From positions 1 to 24,273 of the IMG/VR virus record IMGVR_UViG_3300031673_000472: 24,273 nt of DNA. The stretch is one strand, 5' to 3'. The stretch comes from a virus. Shown here piece by piece: positions 10,519-20,349 of the stretch; positions within the stretch are counted from its first letter, which is position 1, and each line of letters opens with the position of its first letter. The notes beneath the pieces are model-generated. The model was not told the DNA's origin, searched no databases, and saw only the letters and a list, made by a program, of their open reading frames with translations. Both the position numbers and the translations under genes were made by a program.

Positions 10519-11109
10519 ATGATACCAGATGTCAAAACAAAGGAGGAAGAAGTCAAGAAAATCTGGCTGGAGAAAAGGGGCGAAATGAAAACAGGCGAGA
10601 TTTATAAAACATTCTTGGGCGATTATTTTGATACCGCCAACTGGAGCATCAATAATAAGGATTGGCTCTTTTTTTTAAGTTGGATTAGGGACTGGCAGAA
10701 AAAAATAAAAAAAGAGGAGCAGGAAAACAGGGCGGAAGAAGCAGCCAAAGGCCTGACGGATGAGGAGGCGGAGGAGCTTCAGGATAAGAACAGGAAAAAA
10801 ATGATTTTCATCTTGAACGAATTGATTATGGAGTATGGAGAAACCGATAGCCCTATTAAAAAAGCTTTCGGCATTGGGGAAATCAGGCGGATGTATAATT
10901 CTATCCAGTCGCTTGAGGAAAAAATGAAGATGACGGAAATTTCCAGAGGAAAATTAAAACTGGAAGCTGTCAAAACTCTTTTGCCATACCAGCGAATGTC
11001 GCTTCCGCAAATTTTAGAATTAAAAGAAAAATTGAATGAAAGCTTTGACCGCATTGTCAAACTTAAAAGCGGAGAACCCGTTGGACCAGACGCTCCTGCT
11101 AACGGGTGA
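10519..11109 (+). CDS. terS: Putative terminase small subunit, 196 aa
   Basis: Called mainly by position: first gene of the rightward block, overlapping the large terminase. The sequence is highly charged and helical (MIPDVKTKEEEVKKIWLEKRGEMKTGEIYKT...), with an acidic coiled-coil middle (about 70-95) and a basic C-terminal part (QRMSLPQILELKEKLNESF) ending in a flexible GEPVGPDAPANG tail. TerS proteins have an N-terminal DNA-binding helical domain, a central oligomerisation helix and a C-terminal TerL contact, which this fits, but no family motif is diagnostic. Predicted leaderless mRNA. Confidence 0.5.
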   Translation: MIPDVKTKEEEVKKIWLEKRGEMKTGEIYKTFLGDYFDTANWSINNKDWLFFLSWIRDWQKKIKKEEQENRAEEAAKGLTDEEAEELQDKNRKKMIFILNELIMEYGETDSPIKKAFGIGEIRRMYNSIQSLEEKMKMTEISRGKLKLEAVKTLLPYQRMSLPQILELKEKLNESFDRIVKLKSGEPVGPDAPANG

Positions 11110-12559
11110 GGAGGACCCGATATTTTTTGCCGAATACTTTTTGGGAGTTCACTTGAATCCTTTTCAAAAAAGGGGATTGCTTTCCTTGTGCAAAAGGAAA
11201 CCGGATTTTTTAGACAGATTTATAAAACAAATTTTATGGGTTACTGCAAACCAAGCCGGAAAAACTGTGGCTTTGGCAATTTCCCACATCTGGTTTAATT
11301 TTTATAAAAAAGGAATTTCCGGAGACGCTGATTTGATTGAGCAGGCAAGATACGAAACATTAAACATTTCTCCGATTTCCCGTCAGGCGACAGAAGCGTT
11401 CCGGTATGTTGAAGAAATTTTGCACTCCCAATTTTCTTGGGAGCTTGATGGAGGGCGTGAAATCAATCAATGCAAAATCGGATGGTTCTGGGCTGGAAAA
11501 AATGAAAATCTTGGCATAATAGATTTTGCTAACAATTCTTCTTTCTGGTGTTTATCAACCGGAGCGGATCAAGCTTCAGGTTTGGCAGGAAAACAATTCG
11601 GCTACATCAGTTATGATGAATGCGTGCAGTCCCATCATCTTGAAGATGAATTAGGGGCGAGGATTTTTTCCAGAACTGCAAAGTATTCCGGTTGGATTGT
11701 TTTAGTTGCTACTCCTGACGAATTGGGTAAGTCCCAGCAATACTGGTATCATCTTTACACCACAGCCAAGAAGGAACAGAAGGAAGAAATTTTTGGCGAG
11801 TGGTTCTTGATTGAAGGTTTGTATGACGAAAACATTTTCATTCCTGAAGAAAAGAGAGTAGAGTATAAAGAAAGATTGAAAAAGAGTTTTCCCCAGAAAT
11901 TTTTGCAGGTTATCAAGGGAATGTTTCTTGATTCGGCGGATAGAATGTTCTCCCTGAGAGTTGTTGAAGGGTTATGGAATGGCAAGCAAGCTCCGGGCGA
12001 TGCGGTAATCGGGAGAGAATACGCGGTGATTGTTGATTGGGGAGTGGCTGATTCCGGAGACGAAACTGTTATCGGCGTTGGCGATATTACTGATGCGGAA
12101 AATGTTGAGGTGGTTCACGCTTGGGCCAAACAGGGAGGAGACCCGGTGGAACTTATGGCAATGGCAAGTTATCTGGTTATGACTTTTAATGACGCACCTC
12201 TGGTGATGGATGCGACAGAGATGGGCGGAACTATTTTTAAAAAGATGATGAGGCAGTTCAAACCGATTTCTTTCGGTCAGGGGAACAAACCGGATGCGTT
12301 AGTTTTTCTGCAAATGATGTTGAGAAATAACCTCAGGGGGAAAAACGACTTGACTTCTTCTGACAAATCTGCTATTGGTGGAATAAAGAGTTACTATCTT
12401 CCAAAACTTGAAAGACAGTTATCGTCTTACAAGCTTGATGATAGGAAAATAAAACAGGATTGGGTGATGATGCTTGCAATGTTTGCGTGGTATGTGGCAA
12501 AATATAGAAAAGCCAACAAAACAAAAATTTTTAATCTTAATAAATTTTATAATCGTTAA
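11036..12559 (+). CDS. terL: Terminase large subunit
   Basis: 507 residues with the two-domain TerL layout. ATPase: WVTANQAGKT, with Walker A A71-N-Q-A-G-K-T77; Walker B YISYDE (D194-E195); LVATP coupling motif about 223-227. RNase-H-like nuclease: D334 in VIVDWG, D392 in LVMDATEMGG, D475 in KQDWVMML, three of the expected metal ligands. It translocates DNA into the prohead and cuts concatemers. The first ATG gives a 74-bp overlap with TerS. The conserved region begins near residue 24 (GEEDPIFFAEYFLG), so a TTG start close to 11079 is possible. Confidence 0.93.
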   Translation: MKALTALSNLKAENPLDQTLLLTGEEDPIFFAEYFLGVHLNPFQKRGLLSLCKRKPDFLDRFIKQILWVTANQAGKTVALAISHIWFNFYKKGISGDADLIEQARYETLNISPISRQATEAFRYVEEILHSQFSWELDGGREINQCKIGWFWAGKNENLGIIDFANNSSFWCLSTGADQASGLAGKQFGYISYDECVQSHHLEDELGARIFSRTAKYSGWIVLVATPDELGKSQQYWYHLYTTAKKEQKEEIFGEWFLIEGLYDENIFIPEEKRVEYKERLKKSFPQKFLQVIKGMFLDSADRMFSLRVVEGLWNGKQAPGDAVIGREYAVIVDWGVADSGDETVIGVGDITDAENVEVVHAWAKQGGDPVELMAMASYLVMTFNDAPLVMDATEMGGTIFKKMMRQFKPISFGQGNKPDALVFLQMMLRNNLRGKNDLTSSDKSAIGGIKSYYLPKLERQLSSYKLDDRKIKQDWVMMLAMFAWYVAKYRKANKTKIFNLNKFYNR

Positions 12560-12575
12560 TTTACCTCCAAAATAA

Positions 12576-14282
12576 ATGGCAACGAATCCATTAGTTGAAA
12601 AAAATTTGACGGAGGAGCAATTACAGAATTATGTAATTGGCAAGGATACAGAATTAGAACAGGATTATTCAGAAAGAATAGGCGGTGTCGCCAATACCAT
12701 TGGGACAGGAAAGAAAATTGCTGGTTATACTAATTTGCGTAATTTTTTTGAAGGAGACCACTGGAGTTATTTCAAAGATGATGGAACTCCAGTCCGAGTT
12801 TATAATTATTGCCGGACCACAGTTTCAAACTACACTTCATTCCTTGCAAGCGAACCGCCCGAGGATGATGTTCCGCCAAGAGATAATACTGACGAAATTG
12901 AAATCGCCAGAGCTGAAGAAGTTGAAAAACTTTTGGAGGCGATAAAAGAGGATAACGACTATCCGGTATTTTTTACTGAAGCAGTCCAAAACCAGAGTTT
13001 GCTGGGGGACTGTTTTATTTTTGGTCCGTATGTTGAATGGGTAAAAATCGGCGAAAGAAAAATCCCCAGAGTTAAATTCAAGAATATCAAAAGAATTGAA
13101 AATGTCAGGATTTTTTGGACTGATGAAGACTTTAACGAGATGGATGGTTTTGTTTTTAATTACAGGGTTTCAGTCAACAAAGCTGAAAAAATCTACGAGG
13201 AGCAGATGAGAGAAAGAGCAATTGTTTCCTTGGCTTCTTCAACCCCTCATAACTATTCCCAGCCAACCGGCTACCAAATGTGCACGGTAAAAATTTACTG
13301 GGATGACAGGTATATGCTGGCAATGGTGGAAGATAAGGTTGTTGATTTCGTAGTTCACGAATGGGGATTCATTCCCGGGCTTCTGATTAAGAATATGTCT
13401 CATCCCACAAGGGCTTGGGGAGTTTCAGATATTGAAGATATGTTGGATGCACAGGTGGAATATAACGAAGCAGCTTGTGCCACCAGAGGAAAAATAAATC
13501 AGGTTGCTATTCCTCATATTTTTTATTCGGGCGAGGGAGAACCGATTGAGTATAATGCCGGCCAAGCCCAGATGATAAAGCTTGGAGTTGAAGATAAAAT
13601 CTGGCCTGATCCAATGGGGCAATCAACCGCTCCTTTTGATATTTATTTGAATAATAGAAAAGCAGACATTCATCATCTTTCAATGATTTCAGAAATTTTC
13701 TACGGCGGTGCAATGACTGCAAAAGCAACCGGCAGAGCTTTGTCGGTTTTAATGCAGGGAGTAAATAACAAAGTGAAAGGAAAACAGCAATACTGGAAAG
13801 TGGCTATCAAGAAATTGAATGCCAACATTTTGCGATTGGTTGAAATTTATGTTCCTCCGGCCAAAAAACTGATTCAGGGATATTACAAGACAGATATTTT
13901 CTTCCCGGCAGTTTTAATCAGAAATGTTACTGAAGAAATAAATAAATTTAATATGAAGATTCAGTCCCTTTTCACTACTCAGAAGAATGTTGGTGTTCCT
14001 TCTCCAAAAGAGGAACAGAAGATTATGAAAAGGGAGTGGGAGGATATGAGTTTGGCAATTGAAATTTCAAGGAATCCGATGATGAGATTGCAGATTCAAG
14101 GAATGATTGCCGAGGAAATGAGAGCACAGGCAGCAGGAGGCGGTCCACAATTAACCGAAGGCGAAGGCGGAGCAGGAACTGAAAAAGAAGAATCGTTACC
14201 GGCATCAGCCCCTAATGTCCCTCAACAGGCACCGGCTTCTCCGGAAGGAGCAGTCGCCCAGAGAGGTTTTAGAGGCAGATAA
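12576..14282 (+). CDS. Portal protein
   Basis: 568 residues directly after TerL. An N-terminal [10 protein letters not shown], then [26 protein letters not shown] (about 76-101), matches the portal pattern of an amphipathic helix preceding 'I-Y-x-x-x-x-x-F-L' and the wing domain. The middle [18 protein letters not shown] is the typical beta stretch, and [31 protein letters not shown] lies where the stem and tunnel helices should be. The C-terminus (about 530-568) is low-complexity Ala/Pro/Gly. It forms the dodecameric ring for DNA entry. No fused MuF domain. Confidence 0.85.
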   Translation: MATNPLVEKNLTEEQLQNYVIGKDTELEQDYSERIGGVANTIGTGKKIAGYTNLRNFFEGDHWSYFKDDGTPVRVYNYCRTTVSNYTSFLASEPPEDDVPPRDNTDEIEIARAEEVEKLLEAIKEDNDYPVFFTEAVQNQSLLGDCFIFGPYVEWVKIGERKIPRVKFKNIKRIENVRIFWTDEDFNEMDGFVFNYRVSVNKAEKIYEEQMRERAIVSLASSTPHNYSQPTGYQMCTVKIYWDDRYMLAMVEDKVVDFVVHEWGFIPGLLIKNMSHPTRAWGVSDIEDMLDAQVEYNEAACATRGKINQVAIPHIFYSGEGEPIEYNAGQAQMIKLGVEDKIWPDPMGQSTAPFDIYLNNRKADIHHLSMISEIFYGGAMTAKATGRALSVLMQGVNNKVKGKQQYWKVAIKKLNANILRLVEIYVPPAKKLIQGYYKTDIFFPAVLIRNVTEEINKFNMKIQSLFTTQKNVGVPSPKEEQKIMKREWEDMSLAIEISRNPMMRLQIQGMIAEEMRAQAAGGGPQLTEGEGGAGTEKEESLPASAPNVPQQAPASPEGAVAQRGFRGR

Positions 14283-14287
14283 ATTTT

Positions 14288-16201
14288 ATGGCAGTAGAAA
14301 GAATAAAAGAATTTACAATAGACTTAGGAGATTTAATCAATGCACGACTTGATAGTTTTGTTTTGTCCAGACAGAGAATTCAAGCAAAACAAGAAGCTGA
14401 ATTTCAAAAGATTGTTTCCGGGCAAGGAATGAGTTATGCCGACCAATTAAAATACAAAAAGGATATTTTGTCAAGGGAAAAAGATAAAACATTTGTTGAT
14501 ATAAGTTATGTAGATTCTCTTGAAAGTGATATTTCTAATCTTCGTAAATTAGCTCGGTATGAAACGATAAGGAAAGAATACCTTGATAATTATACTGGTT
14601 ACAAAACAAGTGAAATTACAATAGATACTCTTGTTAATTCAATAGAGAGTCAATTAGCAATTGTTTCCGACCCAGACCTTCGTAAAGAATTACAGGATAA
14701 ACTTTCGGAGGCGAAAATAGAGAAAGTTAATTCGCAAAGGCAGATTCTTGAAAATAGGGTTATTCTTGCTAAGGGGGATAAAGGCGTTGAGCTTTTGGAT
14801 AAAGTTATTTCAGAAATTTTAATTGAATACAATAAAGCAATAACATCTGGGAATAAGGAATATTCAACTTCTTTAGATATTTATTTGCAGTCGCTTCGTT
14901 CCCAAAAACAGAAAGTTGTTGCTGAAACCAAACGGCACGATTTTGATTTGCAAGCTGTTTCTGGAAATGTTGATGCGGTTGGGAAATTAGATATGTTAAA
15001 TAGTGCAATGCAGTCAGCCGATACTACGAGTCAATTTGTGATTGATGGAAAAACATATAGTTCAGAGTTGGAATACTGGACATTCCAGCGGGATTCTTAT
15101 TTGGCCGGAGCCGGTAGCGGAGAATTCCAGAATTTCTTTAACGATTTTAATACTGGAGTAAAAGAGCGTGTTGATAAATTATCTTCAATGAATAAATTTG
15201 GTTCTGTTCCGGTATCTACAATTGCAGCGACTGACCAAGGGTATAAAGACTTGCTGTCAAGAAATGAGTTTGCATTATATCAAGGGAAAATAGAATCTCA
15301 AAGAATTTTTGCCTTAACTTATGCGGTGGATAAATCTGCCAAGGGGATTGTAGAGGAATCTGACTTGCACGGAGAATTTACGAGAGGTCAGACATCATTA
15401 CTTGCTTTACAAAATCAGTTTGGAATTGACCTTTCTACTTTTATAACTGATTTGAAATATAGGGAATTAGACCAGCCGACAAGGTTTAATGCTTTAATGA
15501 CAGCCGCTGAGTTTAAAGCTTCTCAAAAGTTAGGCATTTCAGCAGACGATCTTGACCCACTTGGTAATCCTGAGCATAAAAGGTTGATTGATGAAGAATT
15601 TACGAGAATAGCAGAAACTCCTTTACCCGAGCAGGGAAGTGTTCTTCAAAACATAGAGGAGGAAATTATTGTTCCACAAAAGATAGGGGAAGTTAAAGCT
15701 CCGGAGATACCAACCCCAACCCCAACCCCAACTCCGACTGACTATACGGGTTCAAGCATTGTTGATTATTTGAAATCTACTGGGCAAGATGGTAGCTTTT
15801 CAACACGAGCAAATCTTGCTCAACAATATGGAATATCTAATTATACAGGAACAGCAGGTCAGAATACTCAATTATTAAATATATTAAGAAGCGGACAGAA
15901 ACCTCCAACTCCAGCTCCTACTCCAGCTCCTACTCCAGCACCTACACCTACGCCTACGCCTACGCCTACGCCTACGCCTACGCCTACGCCTACGCCTACA
16001 CCTACGCCTACACCTACGCCTACGCCAGCACCTGCACCTTCTGGTTACACAGGAGTATCTGTTGTGGATTACTTAAAATCGGTAGGAAAGCCCAGCGATT
16101 TTTCTTCCAGAACACAATTTGCAACACAAAAAGGAATTACTAATTACACGGGAACAACAATGCAAAATACTCAATTACTTAAACTTTTAAGAGGATTTTA
16201 A
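14288..16201 (+). CDS. Large virion-associated protein with two VDYLKS modules
   Basis: 637 residues. Residues 1-460 are almost entirely helical/coiled-coil with many charged repeats. A short TPTPTPT stretch (about 474-482) leads to module 1 (about 484-535: [13 protein letters not shown]...[16 protein letters not shown]). A Pro-Thr linker of about 45 residues follows, then module 2 (585-637: [13 protein letters not shown]...[16 protein letters not shown]). The modules are near-identical in pattern and resemble a repeat found at the ends of some amidases and cell-wall-binding proteins. I infer a role in peptidoglycan or surface contact, but structural spacing is possible. Encoded between portal and ejection-type genes, so probably virion-bound. 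Confidence 0.55.
   Translation: MAVERIKEFTIDLGDLINARLDSFVLSRQRIQAKQEAEFQKIVSGQGMSYADQLKYKKDILSREKDKTFVDISYVDSLESDISNLRKLARYETIRKEYLDNYTGYKTSEITIDTLVNSIESQLAIVSDPDLRKELQDKLSEAKIEKVNSQRQILENRVILAKGDKGVELLDKVISEILIEYNKAITSGNKEYSTSLDIYLQSLRSQKQKVVAETKRHDFDLQAVSGNVDAVGKLDMLNSAMQSADTTSQFVIDGKTYSSELEYWTFQRDSYLAGAGSGEFQNFFNDFNTGVKERVDKLSSMNKFGSVPVSTIAATDQGYKDLLSRNEFALYQGKIESQRIFALTYAVDKSAKGIVEESDLHGEFTRGQTSLLALQNQFGIDLSTFITDLKYRELDQPTRFNALMTAAEFKASQKLGISADDLDPLGNPEHKRLIDEEFTRIAETPLPEQGSVLQNIEEEIIVPQKIGEVKAPEIPTPTPTPTPTDYTGSSIVDYLKSTGQDGSFSTRANLAQQYGISNYTGTAGQNTQLLNILRSGQKPPTPAPTPAPTPAPTPTPTPTPTPTPTPTPTPTPTPTPTPTPAPAPSGYTGVSVVDYLKSVGKPSDFSSRTQFATQKGITNYTGTTMQNTQLLKLLRGF
15902..16039 (+). repeat. Pro-Thr linker DNA repeat, including 14 CCTACR hexamers
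   Basis: Codes for the PT/PA linker between the two modules. Within it, 14 contiguous copies of a CCTACG/CCTACA hexamer run from 15941 to 16024, flanked by related CCTACTCCAGCT units. Such a tract can change length by slippage without leaving frame, so linker length is likely variable between isolates. Confidence 0.85.
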
Positions 16202-16210
16202 TATAATAAT

Positions 16211-17593
16211 ATGGCAAAAACATTATTTGGATTTACAAAGCCAGTTTATACTAAAAGCAATACTGTTGTGACGATTAAGCGTTTGGCTGACAATTACATA
16301 AAGGTAAATACAGATGAAACTGGTGTTGTTTCTGATCCGAATGTTTATCAGGAAGCAATCAATTTACTTTTGCCGTATAGTGATGATTTGACTGTTGCCA
16401 ATAAGATTGCTGATTTAAAAAACTCAATAGAGAAACTTAATACAAGGATTGAAAAAGCGGAAAAAGATTTAACTCTTTTCCAAAGTGAATATCAAAAAGG
16501 AATTATGGATACGGTTCAGGAGAATTACGCAGACCCGATGAATTTATTTGAATCCCTTGCTTTGTATTATGGCGGAGCGTTGGATGTGTATGACGAAAAG
16601 ATTATAGGAGGTTCTTTGGAAGCATTGCCCCGGGGAACAGATATTCCTCAGAGTGTTCTTACTTTCAGGGATGAACTGGATAGAAAATCAAGAGAGCTTG
16701 TTAATCTTTCTAACTCATATTTTTTTGAAGACCCAGAAGCAGAGCTTGCCGGGCCAGCCGAGCCAGATGCTTACGGGGTGTTTATTCAGACTAATCCTCA
16801 AACTGGAGCAATTGTTGGCATTGATGTAGATGCGGTTGATAGTATCCTTGGTGTTCAGAAGGGTTTTAAAAAGACGGATTCACGATATGGCAGATTGCCA
16901 ATTTATTTGAATACTTTTTCTTCTGGAAAAGACCAAAAGGGAAGGATAGGTGCTGCGGAATATGAATGGGATAGTGGGGATGATATGTTGAAGATTAAAA
17001 AAGGATTGTTGGGAGGTTTTACATCTGGTCTTGAAAGAATTTTTGGGGCTATTGGAAAGGAAACGGCCGTAGGAATTGGGCAAGAGCAGCAAGAAATTCC
17101 CTTGGGCAGTGTTCCATTTGATTATTTCCAAATTCCTCCAGAAAGCGTGGTAAAAGATACAAGAGGAAATTATTATTGGTATGGTGTGGATAGTAATTTA
17201 TGGAAAGCAAAAGACGCAGATGTCTTGAAGCAGTATTTAACGGAAATCAATAAAGACGCTACACAGGTTGATAATCAGGCATTTATTGGGCATCCAAGTT
17301 TTATTTCCGTAAAATTTGTTCCTGATGAAGTCGGAAATCCAAGGATAATAGACGAAAACACTCTCGGGACATTTAAAACTCAAAGACAGGTTGCTACTAC
17401 TACTCCCGGCGTAGAAGCTGGAGAAGGTGTTAAAATATCAGGAGCTGGAACGACTACTCCGCCGGCTATTATTCTCCCGTCTCCAGAATTTGTATCTGGA
17501 GTTGGGCAGTATGATGTGGGAAAGGTTATAGAAAAGGGCAGAGAGTTATTTAAACCAGTCATTGATCCATTTAAAGATTTTTTTAAGAAATAA
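16211..17593 (+). CDS. Hypothetical virion-module protein, 460 aa
   Basis: Not recognised. Residues about 60-105 form a coiled coil (ADLKNSIEKLNTRIEKAEKDLT). A glycine-rich part with GGFTSGLERIFGAIG lies near 270-285, then FDYFQIPPESVVKDTRGNYYWYGVDSNLW. After residue about 390 it becomes Thr/Pro/Gly-rich and ends with a basic amphipathic helix (FKPVIDPFKDFFKK). It lies between the VDYLKS protein and the putative ejection protein, with gaps of 9 and 2 bp. A neck, ejection or internal head protein is the likeliest role by position. Confidence 0.5.
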   Translation: MAKTLFGFTKPVYTKSNTVVTIKRLADNYIKVNTDETGVVSDPNVYQEAINLLLPYSDDLTVANKIADLKNSIEKLNTRIEKAEKDLTLFQSEYQKGIMDTVQENYADPMNLFESLALYYGGALDVYDEKIIGGSLEALPRGTDIPQSVLTFRDELDRKSRELVNLSNSYFFEDPEAELAGPAEPDAYGVFIQTNPQTGAIVGIDVDAVDSILGVQKGFKKTDSRYGRLPIYLNTFSSGKDQKGRIGAAEYEWDSGDDMLKIKKGLLGGFTSGLERIFGAIGKETAVGIGQEQQEIPLGSVPFDYFQIPPESVVKDTRGNYYWYGVDSNLWKAKDADVLKQYLTEINKDATQVDNQAFIGHPSFISVKFVPDEVGNPRIIDENTLGTFKTQRQVATTTPGVEAGEGVKISGAGTTTPPAIILPSPEFVSGVGQYDVGKVIEKGRELFKPVIDPFKDFFKK

Positions 17594-17595
17594 TT

Positions 17596-20178
17596 ATGCC
17601 TAATCAAGACCCATTTGGATTACAAGATTTGCGGACTTCAATACAGGAAAGACCGCAAAGAACATACGGGAATGTGCAAACAGTTGCTCAGCAAATGGCT
17701 GGAGAACGGGAGGATACAGGTTTTTTAAAAGCTATCGTTAAACCAGCCGAGGAACTTGGTAAAGACATTGCTGAGCTTTTTCCCGAGGTGAAAGGTGCAA
17801 GAAGAAAAATTCAGGAACTTCGTGATACTGGTGATGCGGAAATGATTACCATTGCTGATGATTTGGAAAAACAACTCGGGAGAAAACCAACATTGTCAAA
17901 AGTAATTGGAGATGTGGCAGGAACGGCATTGCTCGCTATCCCGATTCCCGGCTTGAAATTTTTAAAAGTAGCTCCGGCATTAAGAACATTTGTTGCTGGT
18001 GGTTTGTGGTCAAGCGGTTTCGGTGCGGCAGAAGCTTTGTCTCAAGATAAAGACGCCTCGCAGGTTCTCAGTCAAGCTGTTGTCAGTGGTCTTATCGGTG
18101 CTCCGCTTGTCGCAGGCGGTGGTTTAGTTATGAAATATGGAGGAAGATTGGTTGGAAAGGGTGTTTCAAAAGTTGGTCTTAAAATTCCAGAGGCGTTAAA
18201 GCCAATTCACGCTCAATTATCCAATATGGGAAAAGCTGGACAAATTCTTTCTGAAAACTTTAGAAAAATTCAAATATCATCTAAGCAGAAAGCTGGTGTA
18301 TGGTTGGAAAAACTTTCTAATGTTGGTCTTTTTAAGGTTGCTCGTCTTACTCCTTTACAGAAAAAACCAGTTCCTTTGATTTCTAAAGAAGCAGCTTGGC
18401 TTGGGAAGAATAGTTTGCTTGATGTTCTGGAAGGAAGGGCAACTTTGAAAAATGCGACTGCGGAAGTGAAAGCGGCATATAAAGTCGCAAGTCAAATGAG
18501 GAATGAAATTGGCCAGAGCTTAAAAGAAGGAGTTGGGGGATTTACTTTGAGAAAAAACTTTTTTAGTAGAATAACTCCAGATGCAGCGAAAGTGCAATTA
18601 TCTTCTACGGAAAAGTTGGCATTAAGGGGTGCCAAAACGGCAGAGGAAAGAGTTGCTATTCATTTGCAGTCTGCCCAGAAGGAATCTTTAAGAAGAAGGG
18701 TTTTGTTAAATGCAGTTGAAAAAAGAAAAGCATTTAGTTCTGTTGAAAAAGCAGCAGAAACCCTTGACGGTTGGGCCGAGTGGGTTGTGGGTGCTGGAAG
18801 GATAGAAAAAAGGGGTGGAGTTGAGAGAATGGTTAATTATCTTGTTGCTTCTGGTCAAGTGAAAAGTAAGAGTGCTGCTTTAAGTAAAATGCGTAAGATG
18901 TTTATTGAGGGTAGGTCTTCTCTGCTTAAGGAAAGGACATTGGATTTTCCTTTCTATGACCCTGACCCAAGAATTGTTTTGCCGACATATGTTATTGACG
19001 CTACTCTAAAAATAGAGCAGAATAAATTTCTTTCAAAAAAAGTTCAACAGAGTCTTTTAAATCAAATACAGCGTGATAGCGGATTTGACGCATACCAAAA
19101 AACGACTGAATTGATAGACAATGTTACTGGAGCTGTTTCTCGTGCTCCGGCTGGGGAAAAGTTATCAATATTTATGCGAAGTTTGCAAGTTCCAAAATTA
19201 TCATTCGCCCAGATTTTAAACCTTGGTCAAAATATAAATACATATCTTGCAACTGATTTGGGTTCTATCGGCTACGGACTTGCTAAATCTTTTACAGATA
19301 AAGGGGTGAGAAGTGCCTTAAAGTCAGGTGCTACATTACAAACCTTAATCCGTCAGCAAACTACCTACATTGGTGGTGGGAGTGGTTTTGCTGATAAGTT
19401 TTTAAAATATAGCGGATTTACTTGGACAGAAATGTTTAACAGAACTGTCGCCTCAAACGCAGGACAGAAATACGCACAGCAGGTTGCCAATAGATTGGTG
19501 GCCAGTCCTACAAATCGTTATCTCCGATGGCAACTTAAAGAGCTTGGGATTCCAGATGAAAGAATAAGTCAAATAGTGAAAGGTGTTAATTTAACTAATG
19601 ATGAAATACTCCAAGCAGGAGCAATAATGTCAAGAGAAACCCAGTTTCTTTCAGACCCCTTGAATCTTCCCGGGTTTGCTTCTTCTCCTTGGGGAAAGGT
19701 CTTTACTCAATACAAAAACTTTTCTTACAATCAAACGAGATTTATTTATCGTCAACTTGCGACTAAACCTACTCTTACCCAAAAACTTAGAACAGTTTTA
19801 ATTTTAAGCACGCTTTTTCCAATGGTCGGTGAGGTAACATCAGATATTAGGTCTTTAATTACTGGAAGCAAAAGACCGACAAAAGCTTTTGATAGGTATA
19901 TGGAAAATATTACCAACGCCGGAACATTTGGACTTGCTTTGGATTTATGGGAATCAGCAGAATTTGGAGCAACTACAGAAGCATTGGTTGGTCCGACATT
20001 TACTTCAATTGGAAATCTTGCTGATTCTCATATGAGATCAATTACTACTGGAGAAATAGACCCAGCATTGAAATTCTGGCTTCGGCAAACTGGAGTTGGA
20101 AGGGTTATTACCAACAGAGTCTGGGAAAGTAAAGTTAAGGGTCGTGGTGGTGTCTTTGAATTTTGGGAAGAATTATGA
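17596..20178 (+). CDS. Putative internal virion / DNA-ejection protein, 860 aa
   Basis: Large and mostly helical. Residues about 100-190 are Gly/Ala-rich and hydrophobic (VIGDVAGTALLAIPIPGLKFLKV..., SGLIGAPLVAGGGLVMKYGG), as in proteins that enter membranes. RKNFFSRITPDAAKV (about 318-332) recalls the R-x-(N/D)(Y/F)(F/V)xxI segment common in phage internal and polyvalent proteins. The C-terminal third (PWGKVFTQYKNFSYNQTRFIYRQ..., LILSTLFPMVGEVTSD) has the helical pattern of ejection proteins packed inside podovirus heads. No lytic transglycosylase catalytic motif was seen. The call rests on composition, size and position ahead of scaffold and capsid. Confidence 0.55.
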   Translation: MPNQDPFGLQDLRTSIQERPQRTYGNVQTVAQQMAGEREDTGFLKAIVKPAEELGKDIAELFPEVKGARRKIQELRDTGDAEMITIADDLEKQLGRKPTLSKVIGDVAGTALLAIPIPGLKFLKVAPALRTFVAGGLWSSGFGAAEALSQDKDASQVLSQAVVSGLIGAPLVAGGGLVMKYGGRLVGKGVSKVGLKIPEALKPIHAQLSNMGKAGQILSENFRKIQISSKQKAGVWLEKLSNVGLFKVARLTPLQKKPVPLISKEAAWLGKNSLLDVLEGRATLKNATAEVKAAYKVASQMRNEIGQSLKEGVGGFTLRKNFFSRITPDAAKVQLSSTEKLALRGAKTAEERVAIHLQSAQKESLRRRVLLNAVEKRKAFSSVEKAAETLDGWAEWVVGAGRIEKRGGVERMVNYLVASGQVKSKSAALSKMRKMFIEGRSSLLKERTLDFPFYDPDPRIVLPTYVIDATLKIEQNKFLSKKVQQSLLNQIQRDSGFDAYQKTTELIDNVTGAVSRAPAGEKLSIFMRSLQVPKLSFAQILNLGQNINTYLATDLGSIGYGLAKSFTDKGVRSALKSGATLQTLIRQQTTYIGGGSGFADKFLKYSGFTWTEMFNRTVASNAGQKYAQQVANRLVASPTNRYLRWQLKELGIPDERISQIVKGVNLTNDEILQAGAIMSRETQFLSDPLNLPGFASSPWGKVFTQYKNFSYNQTRFIYRQLATKPTLTQKLRTVLILSTLFPMVGEVTSDIRSLITGSKRPTKAFDRYMENITNAGTFGLALDLWESAEFGATTEALVGPTFTSIGNLADSHMRSITTGEIDPALKFWLRQTGVGRVITNRVWESKVKGRGGVFEFWEEL

Positions 20179-20267
20179 TAGAAAAAATAGAGAAGACCAT
20201 AGGAATAGTATTTTTCTCATTATGGATGGCAGGATTTCTTTATTGTATTTTCTTTATTCAAAGATAG
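20175..20267 (+). CDS. 30-residue membrane peptide
   Basis: ATG at 20175 overlaps the TGA of the ejection-type gene as ATGA. The peptide MIEKIEKTIGIVFFSLWMAG continues FLYCIFFIQR: a charged N-terminus, one membrane-spanning stretch (about 9-28), and a basic end. Such coupled mini-proteins occur in phages as holin-like or ejection-channel helpers. Short length makes chance a real alternative, but the overlap, clean hydrophobic profile and stop just before a promoter support it. Confidence 0.5.
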   Translation: MIEKIEKTIGIVFFSLWMAGFLYCIFFIQR

Positions 20268-20268
20268 C

Positions 20269-20297
20269 TTGACAATCTTTTAAAATTCTGATACAGA
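20269..20297 (+). promoter_or_regulatory. Candidate promoter for scaffold and capsid genes
   Basis: TTGACA 20269-20274, 17-bp spacer, TACAGA 20292-20297 with a TG one base upstream (20289-20290), an extended -10 arrangement. The -10 matches consensus at only three positions. The gap between genes is the longest so far in the rightward block. Confidence 0.45.
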
Positions 20298-20313
20298 GAA
20301 ATAATAAGTAATC

Positions 20314-20343
20314 GGTAGTTCTTGAATAAATAAAAGAACTGCC
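20314..20343 (+). promoter_or_regulatory. 5'-UTR hairpin before the scaffold gene
   Basis: GGTAGTTCTT 20314-20323 pairs with AAGAACTGCC 20334-20343: nine Watson-Crick pairs plus one pair that is G-U on the plus strand. The 10-nt loop is GAATAAATAA. The stem ends six bases before the ATG at 20350 and no T-tract follows, so a translation or stability control element is more likely than a terminator. Confidence 0.55.
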
Positions 20344-20349
20344 AAAAAA

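Noticed and set aside
15941-16024. CCTACG hexamer tract as a CRISPR or iteron array
   Set aside because: Contiguous 6-bp units in frame with a Pro-Thr linker; it is coding microsatellite sequence.
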